Source: Uranotaenia lowii (lineage: Eukaryota > Arthropoda > Insecta > Diptera > Culicidae). From it: 64,000 nt of DNA. The notes beneath the pieces are model-generated. The model was not told the origin of the DNA. It searched no databases and worked only from the letters and a program-made list of their open reading frames with translations. The stretch spans positions 1-64,000 of the forward strand of contig NW_026598367.1 in NCBI RefSeq assembly GCF_029784155.1. Direction: 5' to 3'. Shown here piece by piece: positions 10,901-23,581 of this stretch; within the stretch, counting starts at the first letter, position 1, and each line of letters begins with the position of its first letter. Both the position numbers and the translations under genes were made by a program.

Positions 10901-13900
10901 ATGACAAAAATGACAAAAATGACAAAAATGACAAAAATGACAAAAATGACAAAAATGACAAAAAATGACAAAAATGACAAAAATGACAAAAATGACAAAA
11001 ATGACAAAAATGACAAAAATGACAAAAATGACAAAAATGACAAAAATGACAAAAATGACAAAAATGACAAAAATGACAAAAATGACAAAAATGACAAAAA
11101 TAACAAAAATGACAAAAATGACAAAAATGACAAAAATGACAAAAATGACAAAAATGACAAAAATGACAAAAATGACAAAAATGACAAAAATGACAAAAAT
11201 GACAAAAATGACAAAAATGACAAAAATGACAAAAATGACGAAAAACACAAAAGTGACAAGAATGACAAAAATGTCAAAACTGACAAAAATACAAAATAAT
11301 AAAAATGACGAAAATGTCAAACATGACAAAAATGACAAAAATCACACAAATGACATAAATGACAAAAAATTCATAAAAATGACAAAAATGACAAAAATGA
11401 CAAAAATGACAAAAACGACAAAAATGACAAAAATGACAAAAATGACAAAAATGACAAAAATGACAAAAACGAAAAAAACGACAAAAATGACAAAAATGAC
11501 AAAAATGACAAAAATGACAAAAATGACAAAAATGACAAAAATGACAAAAATGACAAAAATGACAAAAATGACAAAAATGACAAAAATGACAAAAATGGCA
11601 AAAATGACAAAAACGACAAAAATGACAAAAATTACAAAAATGACAAAAATGACAAAAATGACAAAAATGACAAAAATGACAAAAATGACAAAAATGACAA
11701 AAATGACAAAAATGACAAAAAATGACAAAAATGACAAAAATGACAAAAATGACAAAAATGACAAAAATGAAAAAAATGACAAAAATGACAAAAATGACAA
11801 AAATGACAAAAATGACAAAAAATGACAAAAATGACAAAAATGACAAAAATGACAAAAATGAAAAAAATGACAAAAATGACAAAAATGACAAAAATGACAA
11901 AAATGACAAAAATGACAAAAATGACAAAAATGACAAAAATGACAAAAATAACAAAAATGACAAAAATGACAAAAATGACAAAAATGACAAAAATGACAAA
12001 AATGACAAAAATGACAAAAATGACAAAAATGACAAAAATGACAAAAATGACAAAAATGACAAAAATGACAAAAATGACAAAAATAACAAAAATGACAAAA
12101 ATGACAAAAATGACAAAAATGACAAAAATGACAAAAATGACAAAAATGACAAAAATGACAAAAATGACAAAAATGACAAAAATGACAAAAATGACAAAAA
12201 TGACAAAAATGACAAAAATGACAAAAATAACAAAAATGACAAAAATGACAAAAATGACAAAAATGACAAAAATGACAAAAATGACAAAAATGACAAAAAT
12301 GACAAAAATGACAAAAATGACAAAAACGACAAAAATGACAAAAATGACAAAAATAACAAAAATGACAAAAATGACAAAAATGACAAAAATGACAAAAATG
12401 ACAAAAATGACAAAAATGACAAAAATGAAAAAAATGACAAAAATGACAAAAATGACAAAAATGACAAAAATGACAAAAATGACAAAAATGACAAAAATGA
12501 CAAAAATGACAAAAATGACAAAAATGACAAAAATGACAAAAATGACAAAAATGACAAAAATGACAAAAATGACAAAAATGACAAAAATGACAAAAATGAC
12601 AAAAATGACAAAAATGACAAAAATGACAAAAAAGACAAAAATGACAAAAATGACAAAGATGACAAAAATGACAAAAACGAGAAAAAACAAGTCGGTTATA
12701 AATGACAAAAATGACAAAAATGACAAATATGACAAAAATTACAATTATGACAAAAATGACAAAAATGACAAAAATGACAAAAATGACAAAAATGACAAAA
12801 ATGACAAAAATAACAAAAATGAAAAATAATCACAAAAATGACAAAAATGACAAAAATGACAAAAATGACAAAAATGACAAAAATGACAAAAATGACAAAA
12901 ATGACAAAAATGACAAAAATGACAAAAATGACAAAAAGACAAAAATGACAAAAATGACAAAAATGACAAAAATGACAAAAATGACAAAAATAACAAAAAT
13001 GAAAAATAATCACAAAAATGACAAAAATGACAAAAATGACAAAAATCACACAAATGACAAAAATGACAAAAATGACAAATGACTGTCATTTTGTAATTTT
13101 CGTCATTTTAATAATTTCCTTCATATGACAAGAATGACAAAAATGTCAAAACTGACAAAAATACAAAATAATAAAAATGACGAAAATGTCAAACATGACA
13201 AAAATGACAAAAATCACACAAATGACATAAATGACAAAAAATTCATAAAAATGACAAAAATGACAAAAATGACAAAAACGACAAAAATGACAAAAATGAC
13301 AAAAATGACAAAAATGACAAAAATGACAAAAATGACAAAAATGACAAAAATGACAAAAATGACAAAAATGACAAAAACGAAAAAAACGACAAAAATGACA
13401 AAAATGACAAAAATGACAAAAATGACAAAAATGACAAAAATGACAAAAATGACAAAAATGACAAAAATGACAAAAATGACAAAAATGACAAAAATGACAA
13501 AAATGACAAAAATGACAAAAATGACAAAAATGACAAAAATGACAAAAATGACAAAAATGACAAAAATGACAAAAATGACAAAAATGACAAAAATGACAAA
13601 AATGACAAAAATGACAAAAATGACAAAAATGACAAAAATGACAAAAATGACAAAAATGACAAAAATGGCAAAAATGACAAAAATGACAAAAACGACAAAA
13701 ATGACAAAAATGACAAAAATTACAAAAATGACAAAAATGACAAAAATGACAAAAATGACAAAAATGACAAAAATGACAAAAATGACAAAAATGACAAAAA
13801 TGACAAAAATGACAAAAATGACAAAAATGACAAAAATGACAAAAAATGACAAAAATGACAAAAATGACAAAAATGACAAAAATGACAAAAATGACAAAAA

Positions 13901-16800
13901 TGAAAAAAATGACAAAAATGACAAAAATGACAAAAATGACAAAAAATGACAAAAAATGACAAAAATGACAAAAATGACAAAAATGACAAAAATGACAAAA
14001 ATGACAAAAATGACAAAAATGACAAAAATGACAAAAATGACAAAAATGACAAAAATGACAAAAATGACAAAAATGACAAAAATAACAAAAATGACAAAAA
14101 TGACAAAAATGACAAAAATGACAAAAATGACAAAAATGACAAAAATGACAAAAATGACAAAAATGACAAAAATGACAAAAATGACAAAAATGACAAAAAT
14201 GACAAAAATGACAAAAATGACAAAAATGACAAAAATGACAAAAATGACAAAAATGACAAAAATGACAAAAATGACAAAAAATGACAAAAATGACAAAAAT
14301 GACAAAAATGACAAAAATGACAAAAATGACAAAAATGACAAAAATGAAAAAAATGAAAAAAATGACAAAAATGACAAAAATGACAAAAATGACAAAAAAT
14401 GACAAAAATGACAAAAATGACAAAAATGACAAAAATGACAAAAATGACAAAAATGACAAAAATGACAAAAATGACAAAAATGACAAAAATGACAAAAATG
14501 ACAAAAATGACAAAAATGACAAAAATGACAAAAATGAAAAAAATGACAAAAATGACAAAAATGACAAAAATGACAAAAATGACAAAAATGACAAAAATGA
14601 CAAAAATGACAAAAATGACAAAAATAACAAAAATGACAAAAATGACAAAAATGACAAAAATGACAAAAATGACAAAAATGACAAAAATGACAAAAATGAC
14701 AAAAATGACAAAAATGACAAAAATGACAAAAATGACAAAAATGACAAAAATGACAAAAATGACAAAAATGACAAAAATGACAAAAATGACAAAAATGACA
14801 AAAATGACAAAAATGACAAAAATGACAAAAATGAAAAAAATGACAAAAATGAACAAAAATGACAAAAATGACAAAAATGACAAAAATGACAAAAATGACA
14901 AAAATGACAAAAATGACAAAAATGTAAAAATGACAAAAATGACAAAAATGACAAAAATGACAAAAATGACAAAAATGACAAAAATGACAAAAATGACAAA
15001 AATGACAAAAATGACAAAAATGACAAAAATGACAAAAATGACAAAAATGACGAAAAATGACAAAAATGACAAAAATGACAAAAATGACAAAAATGACAAA
15101 AATGACAAAAAAGACAAAAAAGACAAAAATGACAAAAATGACAAAGATGACAAAAATGACAAAAACGAGAAAAAACAAGTCTGTTATAAATGACAAAAAT
15201 GACAAAAATGACAAATATGACAAAAATTACAATTATGACAAAAATGACAAAAATGACAAAAATGACAAAAATGACAAAAATGACAAAAATGACAAAAATG
15301 ACAAAAATGACAAAAATGACAAAAATGACAAAAATAACAAAAATGAAAAATAATCACAAAAATGACAAAAATGACAAAAATGACAAAAATGACAAAAATG
15401 ACAAAAATGACAAAAATGACAAAAATGACAAAAATGACAAAAATGACAAAAATGACAAAAAGACAAAAATGACAAAAATGACAAAAATGACAAAAATGAC
15501 AAAAATGACAAAAATGACAAAAATGACAAAAATAACAAAAATGAAAAATAATCACAAAAATGACAAAAATGACAAAAATGACAAAAATCACACAAATGAC
15601 AAAAATGACAAAAATGACAAATGACTGTCATTTTGTAATTTTCGTCATTTTAATAATTTCCTTCATATGACAAGAATGACAAAAATGTCAAAACTGACAA
15701 AAATACAAAATAATAAAAATGACGAAAATGTCAAACATGACAAAAATGACAAAAATCACACAAATGACATAAATGACAAAAAATTCATAAAAATGACAAA
15801 AATGACAAAAATGACAAAAACGACAAAAATGACAAAAATGACAAAAATGACAAAAATGACAAAAATGACAAAAATGACAAAAATGACAAAAACGAAAAAA
15901 ACGACAAAAATGACAAAAATGACAAAAATGACAAAAATGACAAAAATGACAAAAATGACAAAAATGACAAAAATGACAAAAATGACAAAAATGACAAAAA
16001 TGACAAAAATGACAAAAATGACAAAAATGACAAAAATGACAAAAATGACAAAAATGACAAAAATGACAAAAATGACAAAAATGACAAAAATGACAAAAAT
16101 GACAAAAATGACAAAAATGACAAAAATGACAAAAACGACAAAAATGACAAAAATGACAAAAATGACAAAAATGACAAAAATGACAAAAAATGACAAAAAT
16201 GACAAAAATGACAAAAATGACAAAAATGACAAAAATGACAAAAATGACAAAAATGACAAAAATGACAAAAATGACAAAAATGACAAAAATGACAAAAATG
16301 ACAAAAATGACAAAAATGACAAAAATGACAAAAATGACAAAAATGACAAAAATGACAAAAATGACAAAAATGACAAAAATGACAAAAATGACAAAAATGA
16401 CAAAAATGACAAAAATGACAAAAATGACAAAAATGACAAAAATGACAAAAATGACAAAAATGACAAAAATGACAAAAATGACAAAAATGACAAAAATGAC
16501 AAAAATGACAAAAATGACAAAAATGACAAAAATGACAAAAATGACAAAAATGACAAAAATGACAAAAATGACAAAAGTGACAAAAATGACAAAAATGACA
16601 AAAATGACAAAAATGACAAAAATGACAAAAATAACAATAATAACAAAAATGACAAAAATGACAAAATGACAAAAATGACAAAAATGACAAAAATGACAAA
16701 AATGACAAAAATGACAAAAATGACAAAAATGACAAAAATGACAAAAATGACAAAAATGACAAAAATGACAAAAATGTCAAAAAAGGCAAAAATGAAAAAA
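8000..16800 (+). repeat. 9-bp satellite (TGACAAAAA)n with higher-order repeats
   Basis: About 8.8 kb made almost wholly of the 9-bp unit TGACAAAAA. Sparse variants (AACGAC, ATGGC, AATTAC, AATAAC, ATGAAA) and 10-bp units recur in fixed order and mark higher-order copies. A marker starting GACAAGAATGACAAAAATGT occurs at 8028, 9711, 11255, 13127 and 15669. A 47-bp non-repeat spacer (9664-9710, 13080-13126, 15622-15668) and a GAGAAAAAACAAGT marker (9254, 12679, 15167) recur only in some copies. Because 9 is a multiple of 3, all six frames stay open (for example TKM, NDK, FLS, VIF and CHF repeats). These are not genes. Confidence 0.98.
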
Positions 16801-16810
16801 AATTAATTAT

Positions 16811-19010
16811 TTTTTGTCATTTTTGTAATTTTTGTAATTTTTGGTCATTTTGGTCATTTTTGTCATTTTTGTCATTTTTGTCATTTTTGTCATTTTTGTC
16901 ATTTTTGTCATTTTTGTCATTTTTGTCATTTTTGTCATTTTTGTCATTTTTGTCATTTTTGTCATTTTTGTCATTTTTGTCATTTTTGTCATTTTTGTCT
17001 TTTTTGTCATTTTTGTCATTTTTGTCATTTTTGTCATTTTTGTCATTTTTGTCATTTTTGTCATTTTTGTCATTTTTGTCATTTTTGTCATTTTTGTCAT
17101 TTTTGTAATTTTTGTCATTTTTGTCATTTTTGTCATTTTTGTCATTTTTGTCATTTTTGTCATTTTTGTCATTTTTGTCATTTTTGTCATTTTTGTCATT
17201 TTTGTCATTTTTGTCATTTTTGTCATTTTTGTCATTTTTGTCATTTTTGTCATTTTTGTCATTTTTGTCATTTTTGTCATTTTTGTCATTTTTGTCATTT
17301 TTGTCATTTTTGTCATTTTTGTCATTTTTGTCATTTTTGTCATTTTTGTCATTTTTGTCATTTTTGTCATTTTTGTCATTTTTGTCATTTTTGTCATTTT
17401 TGTCATTTTTGTCATTTTTGTCATTTTTGTCATTTTTGTCATTTTTGTCATTTTTGTCATTTTTGTCATTTTTGTCATTTTTGTCATTTTTGTCATTTTT
17501 GTCATTTTTGTCATTTTTGTCATTTTTGTCATTTTTGTCATTTTTGTCATTTTTGTCATTTTTGTCATTTTTGTCATTTTTGTCATTTTTGTCATTTTTG
17601 TCATTTTTGTCATTTTTGTCATTTTTGTCATTTTTGTCATTTTTGTCATTTTTGTCATTTTTGTCATTTTTGTCATTTTTGTCAGTTTTGTCATTTTTGT
17701 CATTTTTGTCATTTTTGTCATTTTTGTCATTTTTGTCATTTTTGTCATTTTTGTCATTTTTGTCATTTTTGTCATTTTTGTCATTTTTGTCATTTTTGTC
17801 ATTTTTGTCATTTTTGTCATTTTTGTCATTTTTGTCATTTTTGTCATTTTTGTCATTTTTGTCATTTTTGTCATTTTTGTCATTTTTGTCATTTTTGTCA
17901 TTTTTGTCATTTTTGTCATTTTTGTCATTTTTGTCATTTTTGTCATTTTTGTCATTTTTGTCATTTTTGTCATTTTCGTCATTTATGTCATTTTTGTTAT
18001 TTTTGTCAATTTTGTTTGTTTTTTCATTTTTGTCATTTTAGTCAAAATGACAAAAATTGTCATACTCGCCATTTTTGTCATTTGTGTCATTTTTGTAATT
18101 TTTGTATTTTTTTTCTTTTTGTCATTTTTTTCTTTTTGTCATTTTTGTCATTTTTGTCATTTTTGTCATTTTTGTCATTTTTGTCATTTTTGTCATTTTG
18201 GTCATTTTTGTCATTTTTGTCAGTTTTGTCATTTTTTTCATTTTTGTAATTTATGTCGTTTTTGTCAGTTTTGTATTTTTTGTATTTTTTGTAATTTTTT
18301 TCTTTTTGTCATTTTTGTCATTTTTTTTCATTTTTGTCATTTTTGTTATTTTTGTCATTTTTGTCATTTTTGTCATTTTTGTCATTTTTGTCATTTTTGT
18401 CATTTTTAACATTTTTGTCATTTTTGTCATTTTTGTCAGTTTTGTCATTTTTGTCATTTTGGTCATTTTTGTCATTTTTGTCATTTTTGTCGTTTTTGTA
18501 ATTTTTTTTCTTTTTGTCATTTTTTTCTTTTTATCATTTTTGTTATTTTTGTCATTTTTGTCATTTTTGTCATTTTTGTCATTTTTGTTATTTTTGTCAT
18601 TTTTGTCATTTTCGTTATTTTCGTCATTTATGTCATTTTTGTCAATTTTGTTAGTTTTTTTATTTTTGTCATTTTAGTCAAAATGACAAAAATTGTCATA
18701 CTCGCCATTTTTGTCATTTGTGTAATTTTTGTAATTTTTGTTATTTTTGTTATTTTTGTCTTTTTTGTATTTTTTTTTGTCATTTTTTTCTTTTTGTCAT
18801 TTTTGTTATTTTTGTCATTTTTGTCATTTTTGTCATTTTTGTCATTTTTGTCATTTTTGTCATTTTTGTCATTTTTGTCATTTTTGTCATTTTTGTCATT
18901 TTTGTCATTTTTGTCATTTTTGTCATTTTTGTCATTTTTGTCATTTTTGTCATTTTTGTCATTTTTGTCATTTTTGTCATTTTTGTCATTTTTGTCATTT
19001 TTTGTCAATT
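16811..19010 (-). repeat. Inverted arm of the 9-bp satellite (TTTTTGTCA on the + strand)
   Basis: From about 16811 the same unit appears in reverse orientation and runs for ~2.2 kb. 16.86-17.98 kb is almost perfect; 18.0-18.75 kb is more diverged. A phrase containing GTCAAAATGACAAAAATTGT occurs at 18041 and again at 18677, so a ~636-bp secondary repeat exists here. The junction with the direct arm is AT-only DNA containing TTAATTAATT. Confidence 0.97.
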
Positions 19011-19560
19011 TTTGTTGTTTTGGTCAAGTTGTCTTATTTTTGTCATTTTTTTTTCATTTTTATCAATTTTTTTATTTTTACAACGTGTAAATTTTTGTCA
19101 CTTTTGTCTATTATACTGGTTTTGTCAAATTTGTCATTTGTGTCACATTTGACATTTTTTTTTCATTTTTGTCATTTCTCCCATTTTAGCCATTAAGGTT
19201 ATTTTTGTCATTTTTGTGAATTATGTGAGTTATGTGTTTTTTGACATTTTTGTAATTATTTTGTTTTTGTCATTTTTTATCTTGTTTAATTTCTTTTATT
19301 TTTTTTTTTTTTCAGATTAGTCATTGTTGTCATTTTTGTATTTTTTTTTGTCATTTGTATCACTTTTGTCATTTATGTCATTTTTGTAATTTTTGTTAAT
19401 TTTCTTATTTTTTTTGTTTTTGTCATTTATGTCATGCGTCTCATTTTTAATTTTGATATTTTTTTTTTCATTTGTAATTTTAATAATTTTTTTCAATTAT
19501 TTATTTTTTTGCCATTTTTGTAATTTTCATTTTTGTACTTTTTTTATTTGTTTTTTTTTT
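19011..19560 (-). repeat. Decayed edge of the 9-bp satellite
   Basis: Units of TTTTTGTCA are still visible but mutated and mixed with T-rich runs. Decay increases with distance from the core, the usual pattern at satellite margins where homogenisation is weak. Confidence 0.85.
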
Positions 19561-19895
19561 AAGTTTTAGTTTTTGGTTATTTTTGCAATTTGGTTGTTTC
19601 GGTCCAAAATGGCCATCTGGTTCCTTATTTGTGATTCGTTTTTTTTTTAAAGCTGTATTTGAATTCTCATGTTGGATTGTTCAAATTAAACAGTGGTGTC
19701 AAATTCAAATTTATGAATTAGGACTTCAAAAATTTTTCAAATAAGATTTGATCTGAATAGGTGTTCGCCATCTCTTATTTTTTGGTAAGTGACATTGATT
19801 CTGTCTTTTAAAAAAAAAGTACTCAAGTTCCAAATTTATCGTCCATCGTCCACCTCAGCAAATCGGTGCTTGTTCCGCAAATCACTAACATTAAC

Positions 19896-20177
19896 ATGAC
19901 GAATCGGATTTCGCTCCTTACTGCTGTCAGGAGAATCGGTGCAAGACAATTCCGAACAGGTGTCTCGACACAAAAACGAGAATGACGAACAGAACAACAA
20001 ATAAATGACCTAGAAAATGAGCTAATAAAACCGTCCATCGTCTGGCAGCATCCCCATCAGATGGATGAAGAGAGATGTTTCGAGTTTGATGATGCTCCTT
20101 TGGGATTAGCAGCTCGTCTCGATGAATGTGGAAGTTTTAGTGCAACGTACTTTGAATCATTTGAAATTTTGCTTTAA
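19896..20177 (+). pseudogene. Possible pseudogene of a small mitochondrial protein
   Basis: From ATG at 19896 the frame reads 29 residues of a basic, Ser/Arg-rich leader resembling a mitochondrial presequence (MTNRISLLTAVRRIGARQ, then FRTGVST). A TGA follows at codon 30. The same frame then stays open to a TAA at 20175-20177, giving a Gln/Glu/Asp-rich second half (QQINDLENELIKPS, FEFDDAPLGLAARL). The stretch upstream (19840-19895) is less AT-rich and could be 5' UTR. An AATAAA occurs near 20236. I do not recognise the parent protein. It could be a processed pseudogene, or the TGA region could be a missed intron, though no splice sites are evident. Confidence 0.4.
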
Positions 20178-20179
20178 CG

Positions 20180-21415
20180 ACTAGAAAACGATAAATTTTA
20201 CTGATATATAGTGTTAAGGAAGGGACAAAAACTAAATAAATAATCTTATGGTAAATTAATCAATTTTCTTCGGTAGTTCAAAAAAAAAAGACAGAGATAT
20301 GCAAATGCGTACAAAACTGGCATTCGATGCACACGTCTGCAAGTGTGTTAAATTAGGTACAAAATTCAAATTTGCTAGGAAAACCGTTCTCTTATCTGCT
20401 GGTGTAGGTACTTGAAAAAGTTGACTAAGGCCGAACTTTTTTTTCTGGTGGATCTTCAAGCTATAGTACCGCAAAATTGGCCTTAGCAACGAACGAGATG
20501 CTTTTCGAGGTGGGAAAAAGTGCTTCCGTAGGCAAAATCTTCGCATTTTTTTTGCTTTTGCTTTTCCCTCCGGATGCAAAACACTCTTTCACTCTTCTGC
20601 AGGGTACAAAGATGCTGGCGTTCACGTATTTTATTTCTCCTTGCTACTAAGTTTTCCCACTTACGTTCACCTGGATGTTGCCGTCGATGTCGCTCTGTAT
20701 CAAACATGCACAATAACCTGCACTCAATTGGGTTCTGTATCGGTAATTTTTTTTTCTTCTTCCCCACCAGCAACTCCCTCCAGAGTCGTTTCGAAAAAGC
20801 TGGCCCAGGAATTTAATCTGCACTTTTCCGGATTCCTGGGTTCGATCCTGGCTAAAGGACTAACCCGACCATAGATCGACCATAGAAACCCACAACCGAA
20901 CCAAGAAGGGACGAGCTGGCTCCCGGTTTTCGGTTGCCAATATTCCACATCGTCGTCGTCCTAACTAATGCAATATTCTGGCTACTGGATGCTGGCTGGC
21001 TGTGGTGGCATCAGTGCCAGACTTTGCTGGTTCCGATGATGGTTTCTCCTGGCGGCACGCTTTCCGGTGGGCATTTATGTACAAAATTCTCCTATAAAAA
21101 CAACAGCAACAACACCAGCACACAGGTCCGATGTGTTTTGCCAGCATCAACATAAACCCAACTCGTACCGCATTGGATAAAAAAAACACCGGCACACTTG
21201 AAAGAAATTGTTCGAGATTTCGCAATACATTTATTTGCATTTATTTAATTCAATGGTGGATTTTAGAAACTTGTTCCAATATGCTGGCATACAGAAATAA
21301 AAAATATGTTTTGCTGAATCTGAGGTACAAGGTCTGTTTCAAGAACATTTTAAGTATTTATTTACAAACGTCATTTCAATCTATTATTCAGATTAACAGT
21401 TATTTCAATTAGGCT
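20180..21415. other. Unique non-coding DNA, less AT-rich in the middle
   Basis: 20.56-21.2 kb has balanced composition with simple motifs (AACAACAGCAACAACACCAG near 21100) and several short frames on both strands, none with support. It looks like unique intergenic or intronic DNA; no transposon ends were found. Confidence 0.4.
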
Positions 21416-21657
21416 TTTTCGGTCTTGGATGTAGATCAAACAACGGTGGTTTCGACCAGTTTTGTTGGTCTTTTTCAAGGGAATTTGCTGCCTTTTATTT
21501 TTGTCGATTTCGTTTTAGTCCAACGGCTAGGACTAGAACGAAATCGACAAAAACAACAGACAGCAAATTTCCTTGAAAAAGACCAACAAAACTGGTCGAA
21601 ACGTCGGGTATTTCAAAACCCACCGTTGCATGATCTACATCCAAGACCGAAATAGCC
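21416..21657. repeat. ~240-bp imperfect palindrome
   Basis: The left arm (21416-21530) runs from TTCGGTCTTGGATGTAGATC through CGACCAGTTTTGTTGGTC to GATTTCGTT. The right arm (21535-21657) is its reverse complement with few mismatches, plus a short stretch (GAAATACCCGACG in the complement) missing from the left arm. The centre is about 21532. The overlapping short ORFs on opposite strands have similar sequences only because of the palindrome. The terminal phrase GTCGAAACGTCGGG recalls ends of Penelope-like elements, but this is a weak guess. Confidence 0.8.
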
Positions 21658-21659
21658 AA

Positions 21660-22479
21660 ATTAAAATTACTATATATCATTCCCGATCGAAAACATAAAC
21701 CTTCGTTTAATGATTTTGTATGATGTGTACATCAAGAAAAAAAATTAAATAAAATACGATTTTTCGATTTTTCCGTACATAAATTGTTGCAATTTTGTTA
21801 CTTTATGAAACAAAGGGTTAATTCAGATTAATAAAAAAAATAATCATTATTTTGGCACCAAAAGTCAATCAGGGTGAGATATTTTTCTTCGATTTATGAT
21901 TTTTACGATAAGTCGATTTTTTCAAGTACCTTTAACTGATGTTATTTATGAAAAACATCAAGAAAAACTTTTTTTTAAACCACACATAAGGATGCCAATG
22001 GATGTTTGGTAAAATTTTAATAATTGAATCTTAAAAACTGACCATTTTTGTGTGGGATTGACTCAAAACACTAACTTGAGCCAAAAATAAGCTCCATCGG
22101 ATATGATTCAGAGCTGCCTCAAAGCGCTCAAAGTATGTATTTGTTTAATTTAAGATTTAAGTTTTAAGAGAGGGGGACAAAAAAAAATGGTATAAAAGAA
22201 ATTTGTTTATGCTAAATATCATCAAAGTGCATAAAAATTGAAAATCGAGTGTAACAACAAATCAAAATTTTGGTTCAAAAATCTACTTTTTTAAACTTTT
22301 TGAAGATTGTATCGGTTGTGGTAGAATCAGTGAAATTGTTCATCCAAATACTTACAAAATTTTAATAATACTGAAAAGTCACTTCAAAACTTTTGGCAAA
22401 TAAAAGCAATCATTTGAAATGAAAATAGACTTTTTAAAACGTTTTTTATTCAACCACTTTTTATTATTTTCCACAAATT
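21660..22479. other. AT-rich DNA with no recognisable feature
   Basis: No frame, repeat or motif stands out in this interval. Confidence 0.5.
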
Positions 22480-22787
22480 GAAGAAGAAAAAAAAATGAGG
22501 AAGTAAAATCCACATTTTTTAAAAATTTACATTGAATTTATATCTTAGAAATCCGAAATTTAAATCAATAACTTAAGTTGAACCAGAAAAAAACTATAAA
22601 TTCTTCTTTTGTCACTGGGAGTTGAAGCATCTCAAGGGGAATCTCATAAGAATAATTCAAAAACTAAAATGATAAATTGAGCCAAACCTTGTGTCTATGT
22701 AAAAAAATAGCTCATTATCTCCTTCTCACAAATCTGAAAATTCTAGTTATTTCAGTTCAGTGTATGGGGATCGACTGAATGTAATGT

Positions 22788-23022
22788 TTTTACTATGGGA
22801 ATTCCGGCTTGCAGTCTTTTTTAAAATCAAAAATGATCTTCTTCAGGGGCTAAAAATCATCTTCTTCAGGGGCTAAAAAGTTTCGTTTTCTTGCGTCGAC
22901 GAAAATGAAACTTATATATCCCTGAAGAAGATTCAAAGCGGACTGAAATATTGGATTTATAAAAACAAAAATAGTTTTTGTTTGAAAAAGACTGCAAGCC
23001 GAAATTACCGTAGTAAATTGAA
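22788..23022. repeat. Inverted repeat with a short loop
   Basis: An arm of about 33 bp with core CGGCTTGCAGTCTTTTT (near 22806) is matched in reverse complement near 22984 (AAAAAGACTGCAAGCCG). Inside are two tandem copies of TCTTCTTCAGGGGCTAAAAA (22834-22878) and an inverted CCTGAAGAAGATT near 22921. It is probably a small foldback element or a transposon end. Confidence 0.65.
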
Positions 23023-23581
23023 TTATTTCAGTTAAAAAATGTAAAATAATCCAGAAAACATAGAATAAAAACATTTTGTCATTCTTTATGTATTGCTCTT
23101 TTAATAGTAAACGAATAGTCAATCATTTAAAAAAAATCGAAATTGTAAATTATTAAAACGATTGTTTTTTCCACACTTTCTGGGTTTTTGGAAAATCGGA
23201 AATCCCTACCCGGTAACAAAAAAAAAATCCATCATAAATACTTAAACTCTTTGTCCAGATAAGCAAAAAAAAAATGATCCAATCTGTTAAAAATTGAATG
23301 CATATGAGGCCTGCCCAGACTTTTAAGTATTTTCCTCAAATTAAAAAAAATAAAATATGAGGAAGAAAAATCCACATTATTTTTAGAATTTACATCAAAT
23401 TTACATTTAATTCAGAAATTCAAAATTTAGATCAATAACTTAAGTTGAACCAGAACAAACTATAAATTCTTCTTTTGTCACTGGGAGTTGAAGCATCTCA
23501 AGGGGATACTCATAATAATAATTTAAAAAAAAATGATTAATTGAGCTAAACCTTGTATAGCAAAAAAAAAAATTATTACTA

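Noticed and set aside
8000..16800. CRISPR-like array
   Set aside because: No unique spacers between repeats; it is a pure tandem satellite in eukaryotic DNA.
8047..18409. Very long ORFs (up to ~670 codons) on both strands
   Set aside because: They are translations of a 9-bp tandem repeat, open in all frames by arithmetic, with no domain content.
8000..19010. Telomere or centromere core
   Set aside because: The 9-bp unit does not resemble known insect telomere repeats, and the array is only 11 kb with unique flanks. A centromeric role cannot be judged from this window.
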